A stretch of DNA of 64,000 bases, from NCBI RefSeq assembly GCF_000282115.1, contig NZ_AKJY01000022.1, positions 1-64,000 on the forward strand, read 5' to 3'. The number at the start of each line of letters is the position of its first letter. Positions within the stretch are counted from its first letter, which is position 1. Source of the DNA: Chryseobacterium populi. GTDB lineage: Bacteria > Bacteroidota > Bacteroidia > Flavobacteriales > Weeksellaceae. The translations under genes were made by a program, and so were the position numbers. A model generated the notes under the pieces. The model was given only the letters and a program-made list of their open reading frames with translations, was not told the origin of the DNA and did not search any database. Positions 1-8,087 of the stretch are shown in pieces.

Positions 1-161
1 CAGATTATAAAATCCAAGCCTAGCTTTTTAACTTACACACTTTACGGGATAGTGTCTCTGATTTTTTTTATTTACTGCTAAAAACTTTACTGTAAAGGAA
101 ATTGGTCTATTCACCATTGGCTTCTTTGTCTTTCCTCTTTTTGCCCTTTTGCCTATTAATC
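1..161. other. AT-rich window edge, no gene seen
   Basis: No coding region with convincing composition, no RNA gene and no clear hairpin is visible here. It is probably the 3' flank of the minus-strand gene that ends at 162. Confidence 0.4.
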
Positions 162-683
162 CTATATATTTTTCTTCACTATTTGCTTGAGTGTGCTGTA
201 GTCTTTTTCACTCATCGATTTCTTCGGAAACATATAATTGTATTTTCCTTCCAGGGAAATAAATTTTTCGTTGATATCAAACCTCTCAAAATCTTTCCAC
301 AGACTCAGCTCTTCCCGGTTATCGAGATTCACATTAAAAGATTCTTCATTAAACCTGATTTCATAGATTTCAGAGGTTTCCAATGATTTTAGATATCGGA
401 TAACTTCTTTTTTCCATCTTGACACTTTACTGATGCTTACAGAAAGATAAACAGCACAAAGAAGGAAAATAAAACTTATAAAATATAAAATCCCGAAGTT
501 CTCTCCGCTCAGGCTGTCTTTCATACAAAATGTGATGAACAAAGCCAATCCCACAATAATCGTTGAAATAGTTTTCCCCTTGGTAGTAGGTGAAAAAAAT
601 AAGCTTCCCTGGTTCCCGCTGAAATAAATTTCCTCGAAATCTTTTCTGTTTACATCTAACCTGATTACTTTTTCGCCATTCAT
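162..683 (-). CDS. YcxB-like two-TM membrane protein
   Basis: A 173-residue protein of unknown function. Two adjacent hydrophobic segments (about residues 39-55 and 62-84) form a membrane hairpin. They are followed by a basic stretch and a soluble C-terminal domain of about 90 residues with alternating beta strands and a final Lys-rich helix. This layout, an N-terminal TM pair plus a C-terminal domain with a W-K-D-F-x-R-F core, resembles the YcxB-like family, whose role is not established. It stands alone, about 120 bases from the next minus-strand gene. The family assignment is from pattern memory only. Confidence 0.6.
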   Translation of the reverse strand: MNGEKVIRLDVNRKDFEEIYFSGNQGSLFFSPTTKGKTISTIIVGLALFITFCMKDSLSGENFGILYFISFIFLLCAVYLSVSISKVSRWKKEVIRYLKSLETSEIYEIRFNEESFNVNLDNREELSLWKDFERFDINEKFISLEGKYNYMFPKKSMSEKDYSTLKQIVKKNI

Positions 684-806
684 TTCTTAGAAATATTTAG
701 TTTGTTTTAAAAGTCTACAAAGCTAAATGAAATAGTCTGAATCCGGAAAAATATTTTAGTTAAGAGATCAAATTAACCTCTTGAAGCATTCACATAGTCT
801 ACAAAA

Positions 807-1109
807 TCACCCCTCTTCATATTTATCGCTTATAGCGGAAAGCTTCTGCATCAGCTCACGGTTTTTCTGTTTTAAATCATCCATTTTCCGAAGCATATCA
901 TGAATAACTTCCAGGCCGGGTAAATTGATTTCCAGATCATAATGCCAGTTGGCAAATCTTTCAAAGGCAGGCAGGTCTTCATACGTCAGATACCGGATTT
1001 CATTCTCCGTCTGCACGCTTAAAAGGCCGTATTCTACCAGTTCATCAAAAAAAGTAATTTCGATATTGTATATTTTTACGAGTTCTTCCCGTGATATTCT
1101 TTCACTCAT
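807..1109 (-). CDS. cbpM: Chaperone modulator CbpM
   Basis: A 100-residue MerR-like protein. The N-terminal half has the winged-helix start typical of CbpM (S-R-E-E-L-V-K-I-Y), then the Tyr-Leu-Thr-Tyr-Glu-Asp-Leu core, and a C-terminal coiled coil from about residue 68. In known systems CbpM binds the J domain of CbpA and blocks its co-chaperone and DNA-binding activity. The start lies only 3 bases after the stop of the DnaJ-like gene at 1113-2021, so the two are almost certainly co-transcribed as cbpA-cbpM. The length is normal for the family. Confidence 0.85.
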   Translation of the reverse strand: MSERISREELVKIYNIEITFFDELVEYGLLSVQTENEIRYLTYEDLPAFERFANWHYDLEINLPGLEVIHDMLRKMDDLKQKNRELMQKLSAISDKYEEG

Positions 1110-1112
1110 GGC

Positions 1113-2021
1113 TCAGGAATTTTTTAATTGTTCAAAAAGTTCTTTCTGCTTTTCAGTAAGATTTGTCGGCATTTTGATTTCATACGTCACAAACAGGTCT
1201 CCGAACTGTCCTTCTTTTTTGTATACCGGAAAACCTTTTCCTTTGAGTCTCACCGTCAACCCGTTTTGTGTTTCCGGTTTTACTTTCAGATTGACGCTTC
1301 CATTAAGGGTATTTACTTTCACATCACCCCCTAAAACAGCTGTGTAGAGATCAACTGTAACTTTTGTTTTAAGGTCATCTCCTATTCTTTCAAAATCCGG
1401 ATCTGCCGGAATGGTAAATGTGATGTATAAATCTCCGGCCGGGCCTCCGTTGATACCGGGATTCCCATGCCCTTTCAGCTTAATCTGCTGACCGTCATAA
1501 ACACCTGCAGGAATTGTAATTCTTACTTTTTTGCCATTAATATCAAAAGTCTGCGGATGTGTTTTGGCTGCATCTTTTAAGTTTAAATTCAGCTCGGCCT
1601 GAATATCCTGGCCTTTAAATTTCCCTGATGCGCTTCCGCGCGAACTTCTTCCAAAACCTCCACCACCCCCGAACATACTTTGGAAAAAGTCGGAAAAATC
1701 TTCGCCCTCTCCAAAATCTGCACCTGAAAATCCACCTCCATAATTCTGATTCTGATACTGTCTTTGCTGTTGCTGACTTTTTTCGTATTCTTCACCATGT
1801 TTCCAGTTTTCTCCATATTTATCATATTTTGCACGGTTTTCCAGATTACTGAGAACTTCATTCGCCTCATTCAGTTCTTTGAATTGTCTTTCAGCTTCCT
1901 TATCGTCCGGATTAAGATCCGGATGCAGTTTTCTGGCCAGTTTTCGGTAAGCTTTTTTGATGTCTTCCTGCGTTGCGCTTTTATTTACGCCTAAAATTTT
2001 ATAGTAATCTATATAAGCCAT
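1113..2021 (-). CDS. cbpA: DnaJ-like co-chaperone CbpA (type II J protein)
   Basis: A cytoplasmic Hsp40 that stimulates DnaK ATPase. The J domain covers residues 1-70 with the catalytic HPD at 33-35. It is followed by a Gln/Gly/Phe-rich linker (about 80-135) and two C-terminal substrate-binding beta domains (about 140-300). The CxxCxGxG zinc repeats of true DnaJ are absent, which makes it the CbpA/DnaJB type. The 302-residue length fits. It forms a two-gene unit with cbpM. The upstream region is shared with the divergent symporter gene, whose start is 93 bases away. Confidence 0.9.
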   Translation of the reverse strand: MAYIDYYKILGVNKSATQEDIKKAYRKLARKLHPDLNPDDKEAERQFKELNEANEVLSNLENRAKYDKYGENWKHGEEYEKSQQQQRQYQNQNYGGGFSGADFGEGEDFSDFFQSMFGGGGGFGRSSRGSASGKFKGQDIQAELNLNLKDAAKTHPQTFDINGKKVRITIPAGVYDGQQIKLKGHGNPGINGGPAGDLYITFTIPADPDFERIGDDLKTKVTVDLYTAVLGGDVKVNTLNGSVNLKVKPETQNGLTVRLKGKGFPVYKKEGQFGDLFVTYEIKMPTNLTEKQKELFEQLKNS

Positions 2022-2092
2022 AAAGACGATTGTTTACTCAAATTTAAAAAATTTGCCCCTGAAATTAATACAACAGAATGTTAAAATAAACT

Positions 2093-2100
2093 TATCTTTG
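2093..2100 (+). promoter_or_regulatory. Bacteroidota -7 promoter element
   Basis: TATCTTTG matches the TAnnTTTG consensus of the primary sigma factor in Bacteroidota and lies 15 bases before the symporter start codon. No clear TTTG -33 element is seen 19-21 bases upstream. Confidence 0.45.
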
Positions 2101-2114
2101 ATAAAAAGCGTTAC

Positions 2115-3320
2115 ATGAAAGAGGTTTTTAAAAACTATTCGGGAATTATACTTTTACTTTTGGGAATTACCGTTGGAAGCATTATCGGAATTACAGCTCC
2201 CGGTTTTGTAGATTATCTCAAACCATTAGGTGATATTTTTCTTAATCTGCTTTTTGTCAGCGTAGTTCCACTGGTATTTTTTGCCGTCTCCAATTCAATT
2301 GCTTCCCTTGAACAGCAGTCGAAGTTTGGGAAAATCATCTTTGTCATGTCTTTTACTTTCCTCCTCTTTATATTGGTAGCTGCCATTTTTACGATTTGTG
2401 CAGTCTATCTGTTCCCGGTTTCCACGATCTCCGGAAGTGCTGATATAATCAATGAAGCAGCCTCTGAAGATACCTGGGGCAACAGGATTGTTAGTTTTTT
2501 CACTGTTGGAGAATTCACGGAACTGTTTTCAAGAAAAAACATGCTTGCTCTTTTAATTTTTGCTTTTTTAACAGGTTTTGCAGCCAGGAAATCAGGAGAA
2601 AAAGGACAGCCGTTCAGAATATTTATTGCTTCAGGCTATGAGGTGATGAAAGAATTGCTTTTATTAATTATGAAGCTTGCCCCAATCGGTTTGGGAGCTT
2701 ATTTCGCCTATCAGGTAGCCACAGTGGGGCCACAGCTTTTCGGATTTTATGCAAAACCATTAGGCCTTTATTATATTGCCGGAATCATTTATTTCCCGGT
2801 ATTTTTCTCGATCTATGCTTTTATGGCCAACGGGCAAAAAGGTGTCAAAAGCTTTTGGACCAATGCGATTTATCCTACTCTTACTGCTTTAAGTACCTGC
2901 AGCAGTTTTGCAACGATGCCTGCCAATTTACAGGCAGCTTCAAAAATAGGCATTCCGAACCCTATTGCGAATCTTGTAATCCCCATCGGAACTACTCTCC
3001 ACAAAAACGGGTCTTCAATGTCTTCGATCATTAAAATTTATGTCGCCTTTTTAATTATCGGAAGAGATTTTTTTGACCCTTCCAATCTTCTGCTGGCTTT
3101 GGGAATAACCGTTTTTGTAAGCATTGTAGCCGGAGGGATTCCGAATGGAGGCTATATCGGTGAAATGCTGATGATTTCCGTATACAAATTACCTCAGGAA
3201 GCCATTCCGGCAGTAATGATTATCGGAACATTGGTTGATCCTCTCGCAACAGTTTTAAACGCTGTAGGTGATGTTGTGGCTGCAATGTTTGTGAACAGGT
3301 TTGTGAAAGTTTCGTCCTGA
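2115..3320 (+). CDS. Dicarboxylate/amino acid:cation symporter (DAACS)
   Basis: A 401-residue inner-membrane secondary transporter of the glutamate/C4-dicarboxylate:Na+/H+ symporter family. About eight hydrophobic segments are visible. The Ser-rich re-entrant loop (T-C-S-S-F-A-T-M-P, 261-269) and the TM7-HP2 region (I-G-T-T-L-H-K-N-G-S, 291-300) are where the family binds substrate and cation. The usual NMDGT motif reads differently here (T-L-H-K-N-G), so the substrate may be atypical. A TAnnTTTG box precedes it. It is monocistronic, with no partner genes to suggest a substrate. Confidence 0.88.
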   Translation: MKEVFKNYSGIILLLLGITVGSIIGITAPGFVDYLKPLGDIFLNLLFVSVVPLVFFAVSNSIASLEQQSKFGKIIFVMSFTFLLFILVAAIFTICAVYLFPVSTISGSADIINEAASEDTWGNRIVSFFTVGEFTELFSRKNMLALLIFAFLTGFAARKSGEKGQPFRIFIASGYEVMKELLLLIMKLAPIGLGAYFAYQVATVGPQLFGFYAKPLGLYYIAGIIYFPVFFSIYAFMANGQKGVKSFWTNAIYPTLTALSTCSSFATMPANLQAASKIGIPNPIANLVIPIGTTLHKNGSSMSSIIKIYVAFLIIGRDFFDPSNLLLALGITVFVSIVAGGIPNGGYIGEMLMISVYKLPQEAIPAVMIIGTLVDPLATVLNAVGDVVAAMFVNRFVKVSS

Positions 3321-3468
3321 CCTGAACAAAAACACAAACATCTGTGAAATCTGTGGTCGGATTATAATTTTATACAAATTTCAGACTCTCGCCTATCAGG
3401 CGAATTAAGCAGATTCTTCTTCGTGTTTATACATCTTATTAATCAATATTAATCAATGCAATCCGATC

Positions 3469-3852
3469 CTATTCACTGCGTTTTATAGCTTCAAGGTTTT
3501 CATATTCTTCGGGAGTGAAAAGTCTGTAATGAACTTTAAATGTTTTTCCTAACGGGGTTTCCAGAGAAAAGCCTCCCGGTCCGAAGCCATCTGTAGCATC
3601 TAATGTAAAATGGGAGTACTTCCAGTATTCAAAAAGATCACGGTCAATCCAGAATTCGTGTCCGTTGATGGTTCCGATCATTGCGTCATTCATTCTCGGA
3701 AAGAAACCTCCTTTTTCAAAACACTGCGGCTGTGTTCCTTCACAACATCCTCCAGCCTGATAAAACATAAGGCCGCCGTATTTTTTCTCCAATTCCCAAA
3801 TAACTTCCAATGCTTTTTCCGTTGCGGACAGTCTTGATATTTTAGGTTCCAT
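3469..3852 (-). CDS. DUF779 protein, aldehyde-dehydrogenase associated
   Basis: A 127-residue soluble protein matching the DUF779 family. It has a conserved Gly-Gly-Cys-Cys-Glu-Gly motif (C36, C37), a further Cys at 44, and a C-terminal S-L-E-T-P-L-G-K-T-F segment. DUF779 genes are recurrently found next to NAD-dependent acetaldehyde/aldehyde dehydrogenases. Here the gene lies in the same orientation, downstream of an alcohol dehydrogenase and an aldehyde dehydrogenase. The biochemical role is unknown; the clustered cysteines suggest metal or thiol chemistry (inference). A gap of about 300 bases separates it from adhP, so co-transcription is uncertain. Confidence 0.85.
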   Translation of the reverse strand: MEPKISRLSATEKALEVIWELEKKYGGLMFYQAGGCCEGTQPQCFEKGGFFPRMNDAMIGTINGHEFWIDRDLFEYWKYSHFTLDATDGFGPGGFSLETPLGKTFKVHYRLFTPEEYENLEAIKRSE

Positions 3853-4160
3853 TTTTTAAGTTTTAATTGGGTAGGTCGATTAACCGTAAGGCATATTTTT
3901 TCTTTCATTATGCTTTAAGACGCAGGAAAATCAAAAAGTTTTTAACTATAATAATTTTACGTCATTCCGGAAGAATCCAGACTTTTCTGTGAATGTAAGG
4001 ATTCTTCTTTCATCAGAATGACTCACAAGATTAAAATAAATTACGTCTGAATTTCAAACGGTCTTTCCGTTTCACAATTTTATAGCTCGTTTCAAGACAT
4101 AAAGTTAAAAATAGCCCGGCAAAAAAAATCATCTGCCAGGCCCACAAAAAACTCTGAAAA
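3853..4160. other. Intergenic stretch with imperfect palindrome
   Basis: No gene is seen between the DUF779 gene and the alcohol dehydrogenase. It holds the imperfect palindrome at 3961-4022 and otherwise AT-rich sequence. Confidence 0.5.
3961..4022. repeat. 62-bp imperfect palindrome, GTCATTC/GAATGAC ends
   Basis: GTCATTC (3961-3967) is complementary to GAATGAC (4016-4022), and AAGAATCC (3971-3978) to GGATTCTT (3999-4006). The ends resemble the GTCATTCC-type dispersed mini-repeats that I recall from Bacteroidota genomes; that link is from memory. It could also serve as a long-loop transcript end for the minus-strand adhP gene. Confidence 0.5.
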
Positions 4161-5195
4161 TTAATTTGAGCCGGCAATATCGAGAACGATCCTGCCGTCA
4201 ATCTGTCCTTTTTTCATTTTATTAAAAACATCATTGATGTCTTCAAACTTTGCTGCAGTTACAGTAGCTTTTACTAAGCCTTCATTGGCAAAATCCAATG
4301 CTTCCTGAAGATCTTTCCTTGTTCCTACGATTGATCCTCTCACGGTAATTCTTTTTAAAACCGTTTCAAAAATAGGCAGCTCAAAGGAACCCGGAGGTAA
4401 ACCATTTAATGCAATCGTTCCTTTTCTTCTCAAGACATCAATTCCCTGTTTGAAAGCAACCGGAGAAACTGCTGTAATCAGGGCACCATGCATTCCACCT
4501 GCTTCTTTATGTAAATATTCTCCGGGATCTGTATTTTTTGCATTGACTACCAGGTCTGCACCCAACTTTTTCGCCAGTTCAAGTTTGTCATCAGCTACAT
4601 CAATAGCAGCCACATGCATTCCCATTGCTTTTGCATACTGAACCGCAACATGGCCCAATCCGCCAATTCCTGAGATCGCAACCCATTCACCGGGCCTTGT
4701 TTCAGTTTCTTTTAATCCTTTGTATACAGTAACTCCTGCACACAAAATAGGTGCTATTTCCAAAAAATTGACATCAGGTTTCAGATGGCCCACATATCTT
4801 GAATCGGCAATAACATATTCTGCAAAACCGCCGTCTACACTATAGCCACCATTTTTCTGGGCTTCACAAAGGGTTTCCCAGCCGGTAATGCAGTAATCAC
4901 AACATCCGCAAGCACTGTATAACCATGGAACCCCTACTGCATCTCCTTCTTTTACATGGGCTTCGGGGCCACAGGCAACTACTATTCCTACTCCTTCATG
5001 GCCCGGAATAAGAGGCATTTTCGGTTTTGCCGGCCAGTCGCCATCTACAGCATGTAAATCTGTATGGCATACTCCACAGGCTATGACTTTTACAAGCACT
5101 TCATATCTTCCGGGTTCTTTTACAGGAACTTCTTCTATTTTCAGGGGCTGCCCATAACCTTGAACAACAGCAGCTTTCATCGTTTTTGGAATCAT
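4161..5195 (-). CDS. adhP: Zinc-dependent alcohol dehydrogenase AdhP
   Basis: A 344-residue medium-chain dehydrogenase that interconverts primary alcohols and aldehydes with NAD. The catalytic-zinc ligands are in C-G-V-C-H-T-D (Cys 40-43 region) and G-H-E (65-67). The structural-zinc cysteines are at 96, 98/99, 102 and 110. The Rossmann motif G-I-G-G-L-G-H is near 175-181. Most of the protein closely follows the AdhP/AdhA pattern. It lies downstream of the aldehyde dehydrogenase on the same strand, separated by a structured GC-rich element (5260-5392). Together the two would oxidise alcohol to acid through the aldehyde. Confidence 0.92.
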   Translation of the reverse strand: MIPKTMKAAVVQGYGQPLKIEEVPVKEPGRYEVLVKVIACGVCHTDLHAVDGDWPAKPKMPLIPGHEGVGIVVACGPEAHVKEGDAVGVPWLYSACGCCDYCITGWETLCEAQKNGGYSVDGGFAEYVIADSRYVGHLKPDVNFLEIAPILCAGVTVYKGLKETETRPGEWVAISGIGGLGHVAVQYAKAMGMHVAAIDVADDKLELAKKLGADLVVNAKNTDPGEYLHKEAGGMHGALITAVSPVAFKQGIDVLRRKGTIALNGLPPGSFELPIFETVLKRITVRGSIVGTRKDLQEALDFANEGLVKATVTAAKFEDINDVFNKMKKGQIDGRIVLDIAGSN

Positions 5196-5259
5196 ATTAT
5201 TTTTGAATTAGTTTTTAATTTTTGGTTAAAATTTCTGCTCATCCGGAACAGTTCAGACA

Positions 5260-5392
5260 AGACGCGTGAGGGATAGGAAGGGCGGCGAGGAACGAGCCGG
5301 TGCGGAATGAAATGGAGCACCGAAACGAAGTGAAGCCCTGGATAGCCCGACCGCTTTACCCCGTTGCTAAAACGGGGTAAACGGGCACGCCC
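5260..5392. repeat. GC-rich multi-branched structured element
   Basis: A 133-base block much richer in G+C than its flanks, with nested complementary segments. The closing stem is GCGTG (5264-5268) with CACGC (5386-5390). A second stem is AGGGC (5279-5283) with GCCCT (5335-5339), enclosing hairpin CGGTGC (5298-5303)/GCACCG (5317-5322). A third stem is GCCCG (5345-5349) with CGGGC (5382-5386), sharing C5386 with the closing stem and enclosing an 11-bp perfect hairpin at 5355-5365/5371-5381. It sits between aldehyde and alcohol dehydrogenase genes and shows no ORF character. It resembles GC-rich intergenic repeats I recall from flavobacterial genomes, but copy number cannot be judged here. Confidence 0.6.
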
Positions 5393-5404
5393 TAATATTT
5401 AAAA

Positions 5405-6934
5405 TTAAAAGAAACCTAATTTGTTTTTGTTGTATGAAATCAACATATTTTTAGTCTGACGGTAATGATCCAACATCATTTTATGGTTTTCTCTACCGAT
5501 TCCCGACTGCTTGTAACCTCCGAAAGGTGCTCCTGCAGGGTAAGAATGATACTGGTTTACCCATACTCTACCCGCCTGGATCTGACGCGGAACATTGTAC
5601 AGCTGATGTGCATCCCTCGTCCAGACTCCGGCTCCAAGCCCATAAATGGTATCATTTGCAATTTTAATTCCTTCTTCCTCATCTTTAAACGTAGTGAAAG
5701 CCAGAACCGGCCCGAAAATTTCTTCCTGGAAGATTCTCATTCTGTTATTACCCTTGAAAATCGTAGGCTGAATATAATAGCCACTTTCAAGCCCTTCTCC
5801 GACATTGTTTACATCTCCGCCTACGAGAACCTCCGCTCCTTCTTCTTTTCCCAATTTGATATAGGAAAGGATTTTATCTTTCTGAATCTGTGAAGCCTGG
5901 GCTCCCATCATCACGGTTTTATCCAAAGGGTTTCCTACTTTGATCGCTTTCACCCTTTCAATTACTTTTGCAATGAATGCGTCTGCAATATCTTCCTGAA
6001 CCAGTAGTCTTGACGGACAGGTACAGATTTCTCCCTGATTCAGGGCAAAAAGTACAGCTCCTTCAATTGCTTTATCCAGAAATTCATCATCTGCATCCAT
6101 TACCGAACTGAAGAAAACATTTGGAGATTTCCCACCCAATTCTAATGTTACCGGGATAATATTTTCAGTAGCATATTGCATCACCAGACGACCTGTAGCA
6201 GTAGAACCCGTAAATGCTGCTTTTGAAACCTTAGGATTGGTCACCAAAGCTCTTCCAAGCTCGGCGCCAAAACCATTGACAATATTCACCACTCCTTCAG
6301 GTAATAGATCTCCGATGATCTCCATTAATACCATAATGGAAATCGGGGTACTTTCCGCAGGTTTCAGCACAACACAGTTTCCTGCAGCCAATGCCGGAGC
6401 CAGTTTCCAAACAGCCATCAGTATGGGAAAATTCCAGGGGATAATCTGTGCAATAACGCCTAACGGCTCATGAACGATAAGAGAAACCGTATCTTTATCC
6501 AGCTCATTATGGGAGCCTTCTTCTGCACGGATTACAGAGGCAAAATATCTGAAATGATCGATTGCCAGGGGTATATCAGCAGCAAGCGTTTCCCTGACTG
6601 CTTTTCCATTATCGATGGTTTCCACCGTTGCAAGATATTCCAGATTTTGTTCTATTCTGTCTGCAATTTTATTCAAAATAATGCTTCTTTCCGTAGATGA
6701 AGTATTTTTCCAGGTTTGAAATGCTTTTTCTGCTGCGTTTACGGCAAGCTCCAAATCTTCTTTAGATGAATGGGCCGCCTGAGTGAATTTCTTTCCGTCA
6801 ACCGGGGAAACTACATCAAAATATTGTCCGTTAACCGGTGCTGTAAATTGTCCGTTAATATAATTATCATATTGGCTTTTGAATTCAGGCCATTGTAAAA
6901 GGGTTTCTGATTTCTGTTCTGTAATCGTGCTCAT
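5405..6934 (-). CDS. NAD-dependent aldehyde dehydrogenase
   Basis: A 509-residue cytoplasmic class I/II-type aldehyde dehydrogenase of the AldB/AcoD/ExaC kind. It has the P-W-N-F-P motif (166-170), the F-T-G-S-T-x-T-G-R NAD-binding segment (241-249), the general base Glu265 in L-E-L-G-G-K and the nucleophile Cys304 in G-E-I-C-T-C-P-S-R. The length is usual for acetaldehyde dehydrogenases of this group. It is divergent from an AraC regulator 180 bases away that probably controls it, and it is followed by adhP and DUF779. The likely role is oxidation of acetaldehyde or another short aldehyde. Confidence 0.93.
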   Translation of the reverse strand: MSTITEQKSETLLQWPEFKSQYDNYINGQFTAPVNGQYFDVVSPVDGKKFTQAAHSSKEDLELAVNAAEKAFQTWKNTSSTERSIILNKIADRIEQNLEYLATVETIDNGKAVRETLAADIPLAIDHFRYFASVIRAEEGSHNELDKDTVSLIVHEPLGVIAQIIPWNFPILMAVWKLAPALAAGNCVVLKPAESTPISIMVLMEIIGDLLPEGVVNIVNGFGAELGRALVTNPKVSKAAFTGSTATGRLVMQYATENIIPVTLELGGKSPNVFFSSVMDADDEFLDKAIEGAVLFALNQGEICTCPSRLLVQEDIADAFIAKVIERVKAIKVGNPLDKTVMMGAQASQIQKDKILSYIKLGKEEGAEVLVGGDVNNVGEGLESGYYIQPTIFKGNNRMRIFQEEIFGPVLAFTTFKDEEEGIKIANDTIYGLGAGVWTRDAHQLYNVPRQIQAGRVWVNQYHSYPAGAPFGGYKQSGIGRENHKMMLDHYRQTKNMLISYNKNKLGFF

Positions 6935-6999
6935 ATTAGTGTAATTTTAATTTTTCTGTAAAGCCAAATTACACCGCACTGCAAAAAAAGATATAGCAC

Positions 7000-7035
7000 A
7001 ATCCTACAAATAAACTGCAAAATAGTGCAGACGCT
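7000..7035. promoter_or_regulatory. Possible AraC operator, GCA/TGC-rich
   Basis: Between the divergent aldehyde dehydrogenase and AraC genes, the spaced half-sites GCACAATCC, CTGCAAAAT and AGTGCAG recur, including the local inverted pair CTGCA...TGCAG (about 7016-7030). The placement suits binding by the adjacent regulator, but this rests on pattern and position only. Confidence 0.3.
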
Positions 7036-7078
7036 TAATTTTATCATTTCATTAACAGCTGCATGACTTTAAAATTTC

Positions 7079-7086
7079 TATATTTG
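7079..7086 (+). promoter_or_regulatory. Bacteroidota -7 promoter element
   Basis: TATATTTG matches TAnnTTTG, 28 bases before the AraC regulator start. A -33 element is not obvious. Confidence 0.4.
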
Positions 7087-7114
7087 AGTAAGAGGCAACA
7101 AAAAATGTTTAGAA

Positions 7115-8038
7115 ATGAACAATAATAAATTTTTATTAAATACTCCTGAATTAAAAAAGGAAAACCAGCTTTTGAGCCTAATTGAAAATCAGACGAAATT
7201 CAATCTAAACAATTGTGAATTCAGTATCTATGAAACTCATAAAGCAGCTTTTGATGTAAAACTTCATTTTGAAAGTATTGCCTTTACGGCGATGCTCAGA
7301 GGGAAGAAGCATATGAAACTGGAAAATAAAACCAATTACTTCGATTATTTCCCGGGAGAAAGTGTTTTAGTAGCTCCCGGAGAAACAATGGTAATTGATT
7401 TCCCCGAAGCTGATGAAATCCCTACACAATGCATTTCTTTAAGCCTTAATCCTGATTTTATAGAAAATTCTTTAAATCATTTAAATTATCACCTCCCAAA
7501 AGTTGATGAAACCTCACAATGGAACATTCAGCTGGATGAGTATTATCTTTTTAACAATCAATCTCTTGCCTCTGCCACCAACAATATCATGAGAATTGCC
7601 ATGGATGATAATTCCCAGAAAGATATCATGGCCGATTTTGCTTTGAAAGAACTTCTGATACGGCTTATGCAAACCCAGGCGAGAAGCATGGTAGAAAAAA
7701 ATATTGCTAAAAATAAATCGAGGATCGGTTTTGCTGTAGATTATATCAGGAAAAATATTCACCAGAAGTTATCAATTGACAGCATTGCAAAACTGGCCTA
7801 TGTGAGTAAGTCGAATTTCTTTAAGATGTTTAAAGATGAGCTTGGAACTTCTCCCAACGAATTTATTCTTCGAGAGAGGATCAACAGAGCTAAAGAGTTA
7901 CTGGCCAGCCAGAACAGCATAAAAGAAACCGCCTACCAGACCGGCTTTTCAGATACCAATTATTTCACAAGGGTATTTAAACAACTGGTGGGTGTGACAC
8001 CGAAAAGCTATCAGAACGGATTTGGGGTTTTTGAATAA
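7115..8038 (+). CDS. AraC-family transcriptional regulator
   Basis: A 307-residue DNA-binding protein with two parts. The N-terminal ligand domain (about 20-190) is of the AraC_N type. The C-terminal double helix-turn-helix (about 205-302) has the A-K-E-L-L-A...I-K-E-T-A-Y-Q-T-G-F-S-D-T-N-Y-F-T-R-V-F-K core, followed by G-V-T-P-K-S-Y. It is divergent from the aldehyde dehydrogenase, which suggests it activates that gene and the downstream adhP in response to an aldehyde or alcohol (inference). The ATG at 7115 has a TAnnTTTG box 28 bases upstream. Confidence 0.9.
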   Translation: MNNNKFLLNTPELKKENQLLSLIENQTKFNLNNCEFSIYETHKAAFDVKLHFESIAFTAMLRGKKHMKLENKTNYFDYFPGESVLVAPGETMVIDFPEADEIPTQCISLSLNPDFIENSLNHLNYHLPKVDETSQWNIQLDEYYLFNNQSLASATNNIMRIAMDDNSQKDIMADFALKELLIRLMQTQARSMVEKNIAKNKSRIGFAVDYIRKNIHQKLSIDSIAKLAYVSKSNFFKMFKDELGTSPNEFILRERINRAKELLASQNSIKETAYQTGFSDTNYFTRVFKQLVGVTPKSYQNGFGVFE

Positions 8039-8041
8039 GAA

Positions 8042-8063
8042 AGCCCTGTCCGAAGACAGAGCT
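8042..8063. terminator. Bidirectional terminator between araC and susD
   Basis: AGCCCTGTC (8042-8050), loop CGAA, GACAGAGCT (8055-8063): a 9-bp stem with one mismatch. It lies between the convergent AraC gene and the SusD-like gene. Confidence 0.6.
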
Positions 8064-8087
8064 CTGATAATTTATTAATTTTATAGA

